Of a stretch of 24,443 nucleotides of DNA, positions 1 through 7,432 are shown one piece after another. Position numbers and translations under genes: made by a program. The notes beneath the pieces were generated by a model, which saw only the letters and a list, made by a program, of their open reading frames with translations, was not told where the DNA came from and did no database searches. Within the stretch, counting starts at the first letter, position 1. Each line of letters starts with the position of its first letter. The stretch comes from Euryarchaeota archaeon UBA171. Its GTDB lineage: Archaea; Thermoplasmatota; Poseidoniia; Poseidoniales; Thalassarchaeaceae. The stretch is from contig DANO01000031.1 in NCBI GenBank assembly GCA_002497295.1, positions 1-24,443 on the forward strand, read 5' to 3'.

Positions 1-5
1 ATAAT

Positions 6-1133
6 TTGGCTTCTGAGCCTGTTACGCGATTGTCCGACATAGATGCATTTACACAATTTGGAACCAGGTTTGGAGCACTATCATCCATAGACGAGGCATT
101 CAGACAAATAAAATTCAATCTAATAGCGGCCAAGGGTAGTTTAACCTACACACATGCAGCCCCACTCGTTCTTGCATTCGGAGCCCTCGTTCTTGGCTCA
201 TGGGACCTTGGAAGTGGCGAGTTATCAAGTGGTGGAGATTACAACAGAGGAGGGATATTTGGGTCCGAGAGTGGATTTTTGCACGTTACAGGTGGTGCGT
301 TGGTTCTTTCATTCCTCTCACTTTTCATATCCGTAGCAGCATATGTACTCTTGATGGCGATATTTCCGCTCATGCGGGAGAATATAATTTACCTCATATT
401 CGGAATACTCGCTGTTGAATATGGGCACATTGCCAGCCATGCTTCTGACCCATACTTCCCAATGGGTTCAGACCTACCGACATGGGCAGGAGTCATAATT
501 GGTAACGGAATCATACTTTTTGTAGGCCTGGGGGTTGTAAGAAGATCCGTAATGGAAACTCGAGACTTTCATGTAGAGGTTTCTCATATCCACCCAGATC
601 CCCGTCGGATGCGCAGTGCGCATGAAGATCATAGTCTTCTGCTATGGAATATCTCTCTGTTCCTATGGCTATTATTCCTCAACCTTAGTGCATGGTCCGC
701 ATCTCATGCAGTGGCTCGTCCGGCCCCCATTGTGGGCGATACTGGAGGATTCGTGGCTCTGCACATAATGTCCGGGCTGATTTCATTTGCCTTACTCATG
801 CATGTCTCTTGGTATCCCCAATTTATGATGGGGAGTTCGGGCGGGAGTATACAATCGAGGCTAGCGAGAGTGGTCTCTGAAGGGATAGGATCAGAAAAAA
901 TAGAGGTAGAAATCGGAACCTGTCCCGATTGCGGGGTGACAAGTTCTGCATCGCGAGAGGGCGATGGTTGGATCGTTGTTTCTTGTAGAACTGAAAATTG
1001 CGAGGGGCGGGGAATCGTAGGAAAAGAGTGCGGATATTGTGGTGTTGAGTACACGGGGTTGCTGGCATGCGGCTCGTGTGGCGCCACATCAAACGTCGAA
1101 GATCATTTTTCCACACAAGGAGAGCTGTGGTAG
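6..1133 (+). CDS. Polytopic membrane protein with C-terminal double zinc ribbon (unknown function)
   Basis: About six hydrophobic segments are visible, near residues 48-66, 92-120, 125-145, 158-178, 208-232 and 248-272. A cytoplasmic-looking tail follows with eight cysteines in four CxxC-like pairs (C306/C309, C327/C332, C342/C345, C355/C358), enough for two zinc ribbons. Several histidines lie in or beside membrane segments (H93, H141, H145, H234, H253, H266), and a soluble loop near 189-209 is also histidine-rich, so metal or heme binding is possible but unproven. The start used is a TTG at position 6. The frame is open to the left edge, so the true start may lie outside the window. The subtilase gene begins 30 nt downstream on the same strand, suggesting co-transcription. 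I do not recognise the family. Confidence 0.75.
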   Translation: MASEPVTRLSDIDAFTQFGTRFGALSSIDEAFRQIKFNLIAAKGSLTYTHAAPLVLAFGALVLGSWDLGSGELSSGGDYNRGGIFGSESGFLHVTGGALVLSFLSLFISVAAYVLLMAIFPLMRENIIYLIFGILAVEYGHIASHASDPYFPMGSDLPTWAGVIIGNGIILFVGLGVVRRSVMETRDFHVEVSHIHPDPRRMRSAHEDHSLLLWNISLFLWLLFLNLSAWSASHAVARPAPIVGDTGGFVALHIMSGLISFALLMHVSWYPQFMMGSSGGSIQSRLARVVSEGIGSEKIEVEIGTCPDCGVTSSASREGDGWIVVSCRTENCEGRGIVGKECGYCGVEYTGLLACGSCGATSNVEDHFSTQGELW

Positions 1134-1151
1134 TCTCCAGATTGACTCAAT

Positions 1152-1155
1152 GGAG
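1152..1155 (+). promoter_or_regulatory. Shine-Dalgarno GGAG for the subtilase gene
   Basis: GGAG lies 8 nt before the GTG at 1164. It supports that non-ATG start and internal translation initiation in a message shared with the upstream membrane protein. Confidence 0.5.
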
Positions 1156-1163
1156 TGTGAACT

Positions 1164-2474
1164 GTGGATCAAGAAATCGACTCAGGCGCTGAGTTTCTAA
1201 ACCGAATCGATGAGGGTACGTCTGCTCGTAACGTATCGAAAACTTCAGCACTCCCCTATCTCATTACAGCAATATCAACCCTAGTTACAGGGCTATCCAT
1301 AGCAATTCTAGCGATGTGGCTCCTCAGCGAAGAGAATGCAATATTCGGAGGTCCGCCTGCAACACTCTTGGCATGGCAAGATGACTATGAAGAGATGACT
1401 GGTATTGACAAGGTGAATGGAAATCTCGATGGTTCGGGTGTTACGATTTGCATAGTTGACTCGGGAGTGGACCTCTCACACCCAGGTATGGATGGAGTTA
1501 GTATAAATGGATGGTATGATGCAGTAAATGGAAAAATTGAGCCCTATGACGACCAAGGGCATGGGACTGCAATGACTGGGATCATTGCATCCAAAGGAGG
1601 AGTCGGGGGTATCGCCAAGGGTTCGGAGCTTCTCATCGCCAAGGGAATTGACGATTCCGGCTCTGGAACGGACGAAGGAATCGCAGAGGCGGTGGATTGG
1701 TGCTCTGCTCAAGGTGCTGATATAATCTCGCTGAGTCTTGGAGGTGATCAGGGGCCAGGCCTCTCAGGCCTCACTCTTGACGTTCTGGAAAACTCTGTCG
1801 AGGATGCGCTCGATGAGGGAGTATTCGTGGTAGCAGCAGCGGGTAACGACGGTACCGATGATGACGGAGATGTTGCTTCTCCGGGATCGGTCGAGGATGT
1901 GATATGTGTTGGAGGTGTCAATCGAAATGGAGACGTGTGGTCGGGTAGTTCAGAAGGCGATAATAATGGCCGTCTCTGGCCCAATCCGATTCTCCCAAGA
2001 CAGGATCCTGACAAAAAGCCAGAGTTGATAGCTCCTGCATCTGAAGTACCGGTTTTACTCACGAATAGTGGGAGCTGGTACGGTTACTCGAGCGGCACTT
2101 CGGCTGCAACTGCTTGGGTATCTGGCATCCTTGCATTGGTAATACAAAATGAGCCAGACCTTGCTCGCTCAGGAGACAGGAGTGCCATAGAGGACATCAA
2201 GAATCGCATATCGCAGACATCCACACAGAAAGAAGGAGTCGTTGGGCATGATGATCGGTTTGGTTATGGGATTGTGAATACCCTTGGCCTGATTGGTGAG
2301 GTATCGAATGATAGTATTTCAAATGAAAATCTCGAAGAGATGCCGTACACTCAACAGCCTATGAATACTACTAATGTCGCACCCGATAGTTCAACGAAGG
2401 CCGACTTGAATCCGCGCATCTGGGATTCCCTGATTGCAGAAATCCAGGAGTTGAAGGCTTCTACACGTTTCTGA
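1164..2474 (+). CDS. Membrane-anchored S8 (subtilisin-like) serine protease
   Basis: The peptidase S8 catalytic triad is complete. Asp99 lies in a C-I-V-D-S-G motif, His133 in G-H-G-T, and Ser313 in S-G-T-S-A-A. The oxyanion-hole Asn228 sits in A-A-G-N-D. A single hydrophobic segment near residues 30-54 follows a short hydrophilic N-terminus, so the enzyme is probably a signal-anchored protein with its catalytic domain outside the membrane. No clear I9 propeptide lies between the anchor and the catalytic domain. The C-terminal 60 residues are low-complexity and polar. The start is GTG with a good GGAG upstream. It follows the membrane zinc-ribbon protein by 30 nt. Its last 124 nt overlap a gene on the opposite strand. 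The family assignment is very secure; the substrate is unknown. Confidence 0.95.
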   Translation: MDQEIDSGAEFLNRIDEGTSARNVSKTSALPYLITAISTLVTGLSIAILAMWLLSEENAIFGGPPATLLAWQDDYEEMTGIDKVNGNLDGSGVTICIVDSGVDLSHPGMDGVSINGWYDAVNGKIEPYDDQGHGTAMTGIIASKGGVGGIAKGSELLIAKGIDDSGSGTDEGIAEAVDWCSAQGADIISLSLGGDQGPGLSGLTLDVLENSVEDALDEGVFVVAAAGNDGTDDDGDVASPGSVEDVICVGGVNRNGDVWSGSSEGDNNGRLWPNPILPRQDPDKKPELIAPASEVPVLLTNSGSWYGYSSGTSAATAWVSGILALVIQNEPDLARSGDRSAIEDIKNRISQTSTQKEGVVGHDDRFGYGIVNTLGLIGEVSNDSISNENLEEMPYTQQPMNTTNVAPDSSTKADLNPRIWDSLIAEIQELKASTRF

Positions 2475-3094
2475 GCCTCGGTCAATGGATTACCTGGCTC
2501 AAAGTCCCCCACATCCCCCGTTGGAACCTCTGGTTCAATCACCATGATAATACCGTCTCTTTTCACTATCTCGAATGCTAGTTGGAGACTGGCAGGTCGT
2601 TGCACCTCGGGTACATCGATTATCACCATACCAGTGGGCGACGGCAGCGGTATAGGCGATATGATGCTATTTTCTGGCGTCGCAGACGCTGCATTCCATG
2701 CAGTCGTCTCAGCTACCACCTCATTCCATGGACGCGAAAGGACTGAAGTCCACGACTCAGCAGAATATCTGCGTATAAGTCGATCTAATATCACTCCGAA
2801 TTTTCCGCCTTCTTCTATGATTCTGAAGGAAGATGGGCGCTTGGAATCTGCAGCGGCCCATGCGTCCAACAGCCACGCAGCAAGATGTCCGATACCTCCC
2901 CCGACTAGAACCACATTCTCAGGAGTTACCCTAGCAGCGATGTCTCGAATTCTTGATCTGGCATCTCGAGAAAGAAGTGGGAGGTCCATGTGTAGCATCT
3001 GTTGGCCGATATTTGCAGCGATCTCGGGCTCGTCCGTACTGAACTTTTGATTCTGCTCAATCAATGCATGGAGAATTTCTTCTTCGCCCCTCAT
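2351..3094 (-). CDS. Rossmann-fold, class I SAM methyltransferase-like protein
   Basis: From the ATG at 3094 the protein is 247 residues. A helical N-terminal part is followed by a beta-strand and glycine-rich loop, V-V-L-V-G-G-G-I-G-H, at residues 61-70, as in motif I of class I methyltransferases or other nucleotide-binding Rossmann folds. Later strands (G-M-V-I-I-D-V-P, and D-G-I-I-M-V-I-E-P) fit the rest of such a sheet. An upstream in-frame ATG at 3247 would add 51 residues but would run into the divergent zinc-protein gene, so 3094 is preferred. The 3' end overlaps the subtilase gene tail-to-tail by 124 nt, which is unusual in length. Substrate unknown. An NAD(P)-binding dehydrogenase-like fold is the alternative reading. 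Confidence 0.7.
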   Translation of the reverse strand: MRGEEEILHALIEQNQKFSTDEPEIAANIGQQMLHMDLPLLSRDARSRIRDIAARVTPENVVLVGGGIGHLAAWLLDAWAAADSKRPSSFRIIEEGGKFGVILDRLIRRYSAESWTSVLSRPWNEVVAETTAWNAASATPENSIISPIPLPSPTGMVIIDVPEVQRPASLQLAFEIVKRDGIIMVIEPEVPTGDVGDFEPGNPLTEAQKRVEAFNSWISAIRESQMRGFKSAFVELSGATLVVFIGC

Positions 3095-3204
3095 TGGGAG
3101 GTTGCCGCCAGCGAGTGTCACGATACTTTGCTGAAGACCCCCAGATATCAAACATGGGTATTTTCCATTGTATTGAAGAATGGGGGGCTCTCGCGTTGGA
3201 AACG

Positions 3205-3792
3205 ATGACCTCCAAACCAGAAGGGCTTGTAGATCTATTCTGTCCATCTTGCTCGTCGGAGACGGAGCATACCGCGTTGAGAGAAAAGGAGGCAGGGGGT
3301 GGAGTCGATCTCCTAGTCAGGTGTTCTGAGTGCAATCATGTCCATACCGTAATCTTACGGCCGCGTAAACTCGTCAAAATTGGAATGACGCTATCCGATG
3401 GCAGAACTTCTTCATTCGAGAGCATTGATTCGGACGATGATGAAGAAATACGTGTGGGTGATACCTTCGAGCACGGTGGTTTTGAGTGGACAGTGACTCG
3501 TCTTGAAGGGCAGGATGCCCGGAGTATGAAGAAGATGGTTGCGGGAAGCATTCGAAGGGGATGGGCCATCAGAGTTGACAGAGTGATTATCCCCTTGACT
3601 ATGACTGATGGGGAAGTGAGTCGTTCATCATCGATGGAATGCAGTCCGGATACTATTTTCTCATGTGAGACTCATATTGAAGTCGAAGGTTCAACATGGG
3701 TGATTCGCGCCATACATACTGGTAAAGGTCGCACATTGAGGGGTCGTAGAGCAGCGGCTGATATTCGTAGAATGTACTTGCATGCAGAGTGA
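3205..3792 (+). CDS. HVO_0476-family zinc finger protein
   Basis: From the ATG at 3205 this is a 195-residue soluble protein. It has an N-terminal zinc ribbon with C13/C16 and C40/C43. A beta-rich basic region follows (G-D-T-F-E-H-G-G-F-E-W-T-V-T, then R-G-W-A-I-R-V-D-R-V). The arrangement matches my recollection of the archaeal HVO_0476 zinc-finger family, whose function is not established. Longer in-frame starts exist upstream (3064), but they would overlap the divergent methyltransferase-like gene and add residues unlike the family. It ends 2 nt before the stop of the convergent proline dehydrogenase. The C-terminus (R-G-R-R-A-A-A-D-I-R-R) is strongly basic, which could suit nucleic acid binding (inference). 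Confidence 0.8.
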   Translation: MTSKPEGLVDLFCPSCSSETEHTALREKEAGGGVDLLVRCSECNHVHTVILRPRKLVKIGMTLSDGRTSSFESIDSDDDEEIRVGDTFEHGGFEWTVTRLEGQDARSMKKMVAGSIRRGWAIRVDRVIIPLTMTDGEVSRSSSMECSPDTIFSCETHIEVEGSTWVIRAIHTGKGRTLRGRRAAADIRRMYLHAE

Positions 3793-3794
3793 TT

Positions 3795-4793
3795 TCATCT
3801 TCTGTTTGTCCATGGCATGATTATCGATTTGGCCACAAGCCAAGCGATTCCAGGGTTCTCCCTGAGTCTTCTCATGCTGTATTCATACCACTGCTTCCCA
3901 TAGGGCAAGTAAACGCGTGTCAGATGTCCGTTGGACGCGAGTCGTCTTCTTACGTCGCCCCTGACTCCAAGGAGGAACTGAAACTCGTATCCGCCGCCTT
4001 TCCCTGGCTTGACTGCTGGTGCTGGGTTTCTTGGATCAGATTTTTCGGGCATTATCCCCCTAGTTTGAAGAGATTCCAAGGCTGCGTTGATTATCGGGTG
4101 ATCGTGAGATGCGATGCCCACGTACATTCCAAGATCTAATGCTATCTCGACGGCATCCGTTGTGGCGTTCACGATGTCCGAATAACCCGTGTATGCTATG
4201 TCCGACGATTCCAGATATATGCCCTTACAAATTCTGACATCAGCGTGCTCGCCCATCGCCTCAGCAATACGCAAAAGGTCATCTTTTGTTCTAAATAATC
4301 TGCCTTGGAGGACCACTCCGACGTTGAGATGTCCTTCCGAATACAGATCCTCCATAATATTCAGAGTTGATTCAGTGTGTGTGCTATCTTCCATATCAAG
4401 TCGGACATATATATCGGATTCATTCGCCTTCCGGACTATATCGGAAAGAGTCTTCAGAGCATATTTGTAATCTATATCAAGGCCGAAGGCAGTTGGTTTC
4501 AAAGAAACATGGGCATCTATATCGGATCGACTTATTGCCTCTATAAGTCGATTATATTCTTCGATAAATGGCTTAGTCCCTTCCAATGTGGAAATATCTT
4601 CTCCGAGTACGTCGACAGTGAAAGACGTATTTTCGGATGACATCTCGTCCATGACTCTGAGAGCATCCTCCAGCTCAGATCCGGCGACATAACGTCGGGA
4701 AATGAATCGTATGAATGCCTTGGGGGTGATCGGCATGAATGCCATAATGACCCGGCCAAACAAGTTCATGATACCGCTCGTTCGAACAAGCAT
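3795..4793 (-). CDS. Proline dehydrogenase (FAD-dependent ProDH)
   Basis: This is a stand-alone (beta/alpha)8 proline dehydrogenase, oxidising L-proline to delta-1-pyrroline-5-carboxylate with FAD and passing electrons to the membrane quinone pool. Family marks are visible: S-L-K-P-T-A-F-G-L near residue 97, R-L-D-M-E-D-S in the FAD/substrate barrel, V-R-I-C-K-G-I-Y-L-E, and the C-terminal signature Y-S-M-R-R-L-R-E-N near residue 305. At 332 residues from the ATG at 4793 it has the usual size of monofunctional ProDH. A TTG at 4808 would add five residues and overlap dtdA by 8 nt. It lies directly downstream of dtdA on the same strand, so the two are probably co-transcribed. No P5C dehydrogenase is in the window. 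Confidence 0.93.
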   Translation of the reverse strand: MLVRTSGIMNLFGRVIMAFMPITPKAFIRFISRRYVAGSELEDALRVMDEMSSENTSFTVDVLGEDISTLEGTKPFIEEYNRLIEAISRSDIDAHVSLKPTAFGLDIDYKYALKTLSDIVRKANESDIYVRLDMEDSTHTESTLNIMEDLYSEGHLNVGVVLQGRLFRTKDDLLRIAEAMGEHADVRICKGIYLESSDIAYTGYSDIVNATTDAVEIALDLGMYVGIASHDHPIINAALESLQTRGIMPEKSDPRNPAPAVKPGKGGGYEFQFLLGVRGDVRRRLASNGHLTRVYLPYGKQWYEYSMRRLRENPGIAWLVAKSIIMPWTNRR

Positions 4794-4800
4794 TTTACGA

Positions 4801-5724
4801 TTACTCAATGGTCAAGAGTTGTTTACCACGGACAACATCTACATCGAAGGTGCCAAGTTTGGCGGTGATATATCTCCTAAGATTTGAGTTCATAGACTTT
4901 CGATCCAGATGTGCTATCACTTGTGCCTTTGGACGGACCGCCCTCATGGACAGAATTGCTGCTCGGAGAACCTTCTCAAAATTGTGGAGTGTCGCCTCTT
5001 CATCAACATCAGGCAGCGAATATGATGGAAGTATGTGCCCTACCAGTTCATTTGATCTGATTAGTATATCTCTGTGTCGGGGTGCGTAGTGGCCACCTCC
5101 GATGCACAGCATCCAACGTTTATTCGGGTCGGGCGCCTTGTTGGAGAGGTTTTCAATGATTATTTCAGCCCATATGGAGGCCAAGTTAGAGTCAGTCCAT
5201 TCTTTATCCGAAGATCCGATTTCAAGATACATGGTCGGGAGAGACATTACTGGCCCGTGATGAGTCGCTTCTAATGTCAAATCGAATTTGGACAGATTAG
5301 ACTCTAGAGCACCTTTCCGGACTATTGCTCTGAGAAAAGAGGCCATGCGGGGGTTTGGGGGCACAAGTGTCCCATACACCCCCCCAGATCTTCCCTCTTC
5401 CCCCATTTCTTGACCAGTTGGAACGCCTATTGGATGAACTGTCATAGCAGGGACTTCTGAGTTCGAAACGTGCTTTGAGAGGACTATGATGTCATCGATA
5501 TTCTTGTTGGACGCCTCCATGTGCATCTCGCCAATGTTATCACTTCTGACATGTATCTCATTGATAAGGAGCATATGAGCATCTATCTCAGTGCTGATCA
5601 GCAATTCTCCAAGAGGGGAGGGGGCTGATTCCCACCTATGCGCCTCAATCACGGCCTGATGAAGTGTCAATGATGCAGAATCTGCCTTGGATGCCAAAAT
5701 TAGGGTCGTCATCAGTATTGTCAT
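4801..5724 (-). CDS. dtdA: D-aminoacyl-tRNA deacylase, archaeal/plant type (DtdA/GEK1)
   Basis: This is a metal-dependent proofreading enzyme that hydrolyses D-amino acids from mischarged tRNA. Characteristic motifs are I-I-V-L-S-K-H followed by P-A-M-T-V-H-P-I-G (about residues 79-99 from the chosen start), E-A-T-H-H-G-P-V, Y-L-E-I-G-S with a downstream W-T-D, and the metal-site motif C-I-G-G-G-H-Y-A-P-R-H. From the ATG at 5724 the protein begins M-T-I-L-M-T-T-L-I-L-A-S-K-A-D-S-A-S, matching the family's opening strand; another ATG at 5712 is equally reasonable. The longer frame to 5820 adds an atypical basic leader and overlaps the divergent gene, so it is rejected. ProDH follows with 7 nt between genes. 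Confidence 0.93.
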   Translation of the reverse strand: MTILMTTLILASKADSASLTLHQAVIEAHRWESAPSPLGELLISTEIDAHMLLINEIHVRSDNIGEMHMEASNKNIDDIIVLSKHVSNSEVPAMTVHPIGVPTGQEMGEEGRSGGVYGTLVPPNPRMASFLRAIVRKGALESNLSKFDLTLEATHHGPVMSLPTMYLEIGSSDKEWTDSNLASIWAEIIIENLSNKAPDPNKRWMLCIGGGHYAPRHRDILIRSNELVGHILPSYSLPDVDEEATLHNFEKVLRAAILSMRAVRPKAQVIAHLDRKSMNSNLRRYITAKLGTFDVDVVRGKQLLTIE

Positions 5725-5778
5725 GCTGTATCGTGTATTAGTAATTGAGCGCAGGTTGAACTGCCTCCACCTCGGCGC

Positions 5779-6720
5779 ATGTCTATGCTGCCAGTCACGC
5801 CCCTGCGCGTACACAATCATCGCGACGCTGCCGTAGTGGTGGGAACTGAGGGGGGATTGATTGGGTTGGACAAGAGCGGGCTGGTTACAGATGTTCTCCG
5901 ACCGATGTTGAATCCGATATCGTCATCAGTTCTTCTTGATGGATGCCTTATTGCATCATGGAACTTGTATGATAATGATGCGTCGTCATACATGGGGCTA
6001 ATTCCCATAGAATTCTTTGCTGATTTCGAGGGGACTTCTGAAATGAGTCGTGAAAGTGGTGTGGATGAAGGGCCTGAAGGCGCAACCTGGTGGAGGAAGC
6101 TCGAAGGAACTGTTGAGGCGATAGGTGGGGGAGGGAGGCGGTTCATATTCGCCCTGACTGGCCTAGGAATATATTCGATGGATCTTGAAATCGAAGACGA
6201 TGTAGCAATTGTGAATGAGTCTTGGAGAGTTCATTACCCGTTATGGACTCTATCTTCGGGACCTGCAATACGGGATCGTATTGCATCTATATTGATTACT
6301 GAATCGGGAGTTTTGTTGCTATCTGAGGGAGGAGAATGGATTTTATTATCTGCTGAAGAGGGCGTTGAATTGGATAGAGGTTTTCTAGATCTCAGAAATC
6401 CGGTTAATCGTGCTGTGTATTCAAGTGAATTGGGCACCATGGTCATGACGCGTGGCAGGGAGATCGCGCTATTGGATCGTGATCTTAGTCGAGTTGAACA
6501 CATAAGAAAGATTCCTGGACCCGTGCTTGGCGCCTATCCTGATGGAGAGGAGTGGAAATGGACGGGATGGCGTCACGATGGCTCATTCAAGAATGATCAA
6601 TTAATAATTCGAATGAGATCGGAAATAGGCGTTGGCATGCTAGGAGTCAGCAAATGCATATGCAACGACGGTACTATCGAAAGATGGAGAGGTCATTCCT
6701 CCGAATCAGAGGTGGTGTAG
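5779..6720 (+). CDS. Uncharacterised propeller-like protein
   Basis: This is a 313-residue protein with no signal peptide and no membrane segment. Short beta-rich repeats recur: a strand, an acidic turn and a G-L-x-x-L/M-D/S strand (for example V-V-V-G-T-E-G-G-L-I-G-L-D, F-A-L-T-G-L-G-I-Y-S-M-D, L-L-L-S-E-G-G-E-W-I-L-L, and T-R-G-R-E-I-A-L-L-D-R-D). These spaced blades with tryptophans suggest a beta-propeller of WD40/PQQ style, probably cytoplasmic. I do not recognise a named family. It is transcribed away from dtdA, with 54 nt between start codons. Its 3' end overlaps the end of rps27ae on the opposite strand by 28 nt. The ATG at 5779 is the first in frame, and no clear ribosome binding site precedes it. 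Confidence 0.7.
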   Translation: MSMLPVTPLRVHNHRDAAVVVGTEGGLIGLDKSGLVTDVLRPMLNPISSSVLLDGCLIASWNLYDNDASSYMGLIPIEFFADFEGTSEMSRESGVDEGPEGATWWRKLEGTVEAIGGGGRRFIFALTGLGIYSMDLEIEDDVAIVNESWRVHYPLWTLSSGPAIRDRIASILITESGVLLLSEGGEWILLSAEEGVELDRGFLDLRNPVNRAVYSSELGTMVMTRGREIALLDRDLSRVEHIRKIPGPVLGAYPDGEEWKWTGWRHDGSFKNDQLIIRMRSEIGVGMLGVSKCICNDGTIERWRGHSSESEVV

Positions 6721-6878
6721 CCACACTTTCCGCATGACCACCTATCTGCATGGCGCGCTAGGAAAATGCCCTCGCCGCACGAAGGTTGTGGGCAAAAGGG
6801 TGCTTTTCTAACTAGCTTCCCTCCCTCGATGGAGTACTTACTATGCCTTGAATTTGGATTTGGTTTTACGTCTGACAT
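6693..6878 (-). CDS. rps27ae: Small-subunit ribosomal protein S27ae
   Basis: This is a 61-residue zinc-binding ribosomal protein of archaea and eukaryotes, here without the ubiquitin fusion found in eukaryotes. Zinc ligands are C29, C34, C49 and C52, with the typical sequence R-W-S-C-G-K-C-G-Y between strands. The N-terminal K-Y-S-I-E-G-G-K-L-V-R-K matches the family's basic beta region. It is the last gene of the rpo7-spt4-rps24e cluster, separated from rps24e by 5 nt, and a GGAG sits 8 nt before its ATG. In many archaea the next gene is the Kae1/Bud32 fusion. Here the next frame belongs to the convergent propeller-like gene instead. Confidence 0.95.
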   Translation of the reverse strand: MSDVKPNPNSRHSKYSIEGGKLVRKAPFCPQPSCGEGIFLARHADRWSCGKCGYTTSDSEE

Positions 6879-6883
6879 GATAT

Positions 6884-7198
6884 CTACTCCGTTGATTCCT
6901 CAGACTCAGATGGCGATTCTTCGAACAGGTCTTTGTGCCTCGCACTTACATAACCAGGTTCCATAGATGCAGACTCAGCACTCGAGTAAATTAGTGCGGT
7001 GCCCTCTGTACGGCCCTTCCCAAAAACGGTCCTAACGTCTTTGATGTATGTGAGTTCCTTCTTCGCATTGGGCTCAGATTTTGAAGCCGCTTCCACCATC
7101 TCTTTTCTGGTCGGAGTTGCTTTCCCTTCATGATTCCAAACAAATCTCATCTCGACCCGATTAAGCAAAGGATTGTCTTTCCTATCAATGATTTCCAT
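6884..7198 (-). CDS. rps24e: Small-subunit ribosomal protein S24e
   Basis: This is a 104-residue protein with the S24e fold pattern: M-E-I-I-D-R-K-D-N-P-L-L-N-R-V-E at the N-terminus, T-P-T-R-K-E-M-V-E helix, and the V-R-T-V-F-G-K-G-R-T-E-G-T-A-L-I-Y block typical of the family. The last 20 residues are very acidic and serine-rich (E-S-P-S-E-S-E-E-S-T-E), an extension common in acidic archaeal r-proteins but longer than the core fold needs. The gene sits between spt4 (9 nt gap) and rps27ae (5 nt gap). A strong GAGGTG sits 5 nt before its ATG and overlaps the spt4 stop codon. Confidence 0.95.
   Translation of the reverse strand: MEIIDRKDNPLLNRVEMRFVWNHEGKATPTRKEMVEAASKSEPNAKKELTYIKDVRTVFGKGRTEGTALIYSSAESASMEPGYVSARHKDLFEESPSESEESTE
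6887..6890 (-). promoter_or_regulatory. Shine-Dalgarno GGAG for rps27ae
   Basis: On the minus strand GGAG directly abuts the TAG stop of rps24e and lies 8 nt before the rps27ae ATG. It fixes the rps27ae start and shows that intra-operon initiation is used. Confidence 0.6.
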
Positions 7199-7203
7199 GC
7201 AAA

Positions 7204-7209
7204 CACCTC
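7204..7209 (-). promoter_or_regulatory. Shine-Dalgarno GAGGTG for rps24e
   Basis: On the minus strand GAGGTG lies 5 nt before the rps24e ATG at 7198 and overlaps the spt4 TGA stop (7208-7210). It is one of the strongest ribosome binding sites in the window and fits translational coupling. Confidence 0.65.
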
Positions 7210-7432
7210 AGCGAATATTGACTTTCAGGGCATAGGCCCCGGAAGTAGTGACATTGAGTCGCCGTGCGACTTCAGATCGAGATGGGTCGAGTATGATGAC
7301 ATACCCCTGCCAATCTGTGGTGACAGGGGCGTTTGGACAGGACATGCATTGGACTGGGTCATTCTTTTTCTCGGGATCTGGTAGAATGCGATTGCACTCA
7401 CCGCAGGCGAATGGTTGCTTCGGCATGTTCAC
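7208..7432 (-). CDS. spt4: Transcription elongation factor Spt4 (RpoE'')
   Basis: This is a small archaeal Spt4. Four zinc ligands are seen (C10, C13, C29, C32 in the longer form), followed by the conserved W-x-G-Y-V-I-I-L-D-P-x-x-S-E-V-A-R-R-L segment, which binds the Spt5 NGN domain. Spt4/Spt5 rides on RNA polymerase and raises processivity. The frame begins with GTG at 7432, forming a GTGA overlap with the rpo7 stop. An ATG two codons later (7426), preceded by a G-rich stretch, is an equally good start and would give 72 residues. The gene order rpo7-spt4-rps24e-rps27ae is conserved in archaea, which supports the call. Confidence 0.95.
   Translation of the reverse strand: MNMPKQPFACGECNRILPDPEKKNDPVQCMSCPNAPVTTDWQGYVIILDPSRSEVARRLNVTTSGAYALKVNIR

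Noticed and set aside
2544..3050. 168-residue plus-strand frame inside the methyltransferase-like gene
   Set aside because: It is a shadow frame. The minus-strand protein has a Rossmann glycine motif and a sensible composition, whereas this one is Ser/Arg-rich without motifs.
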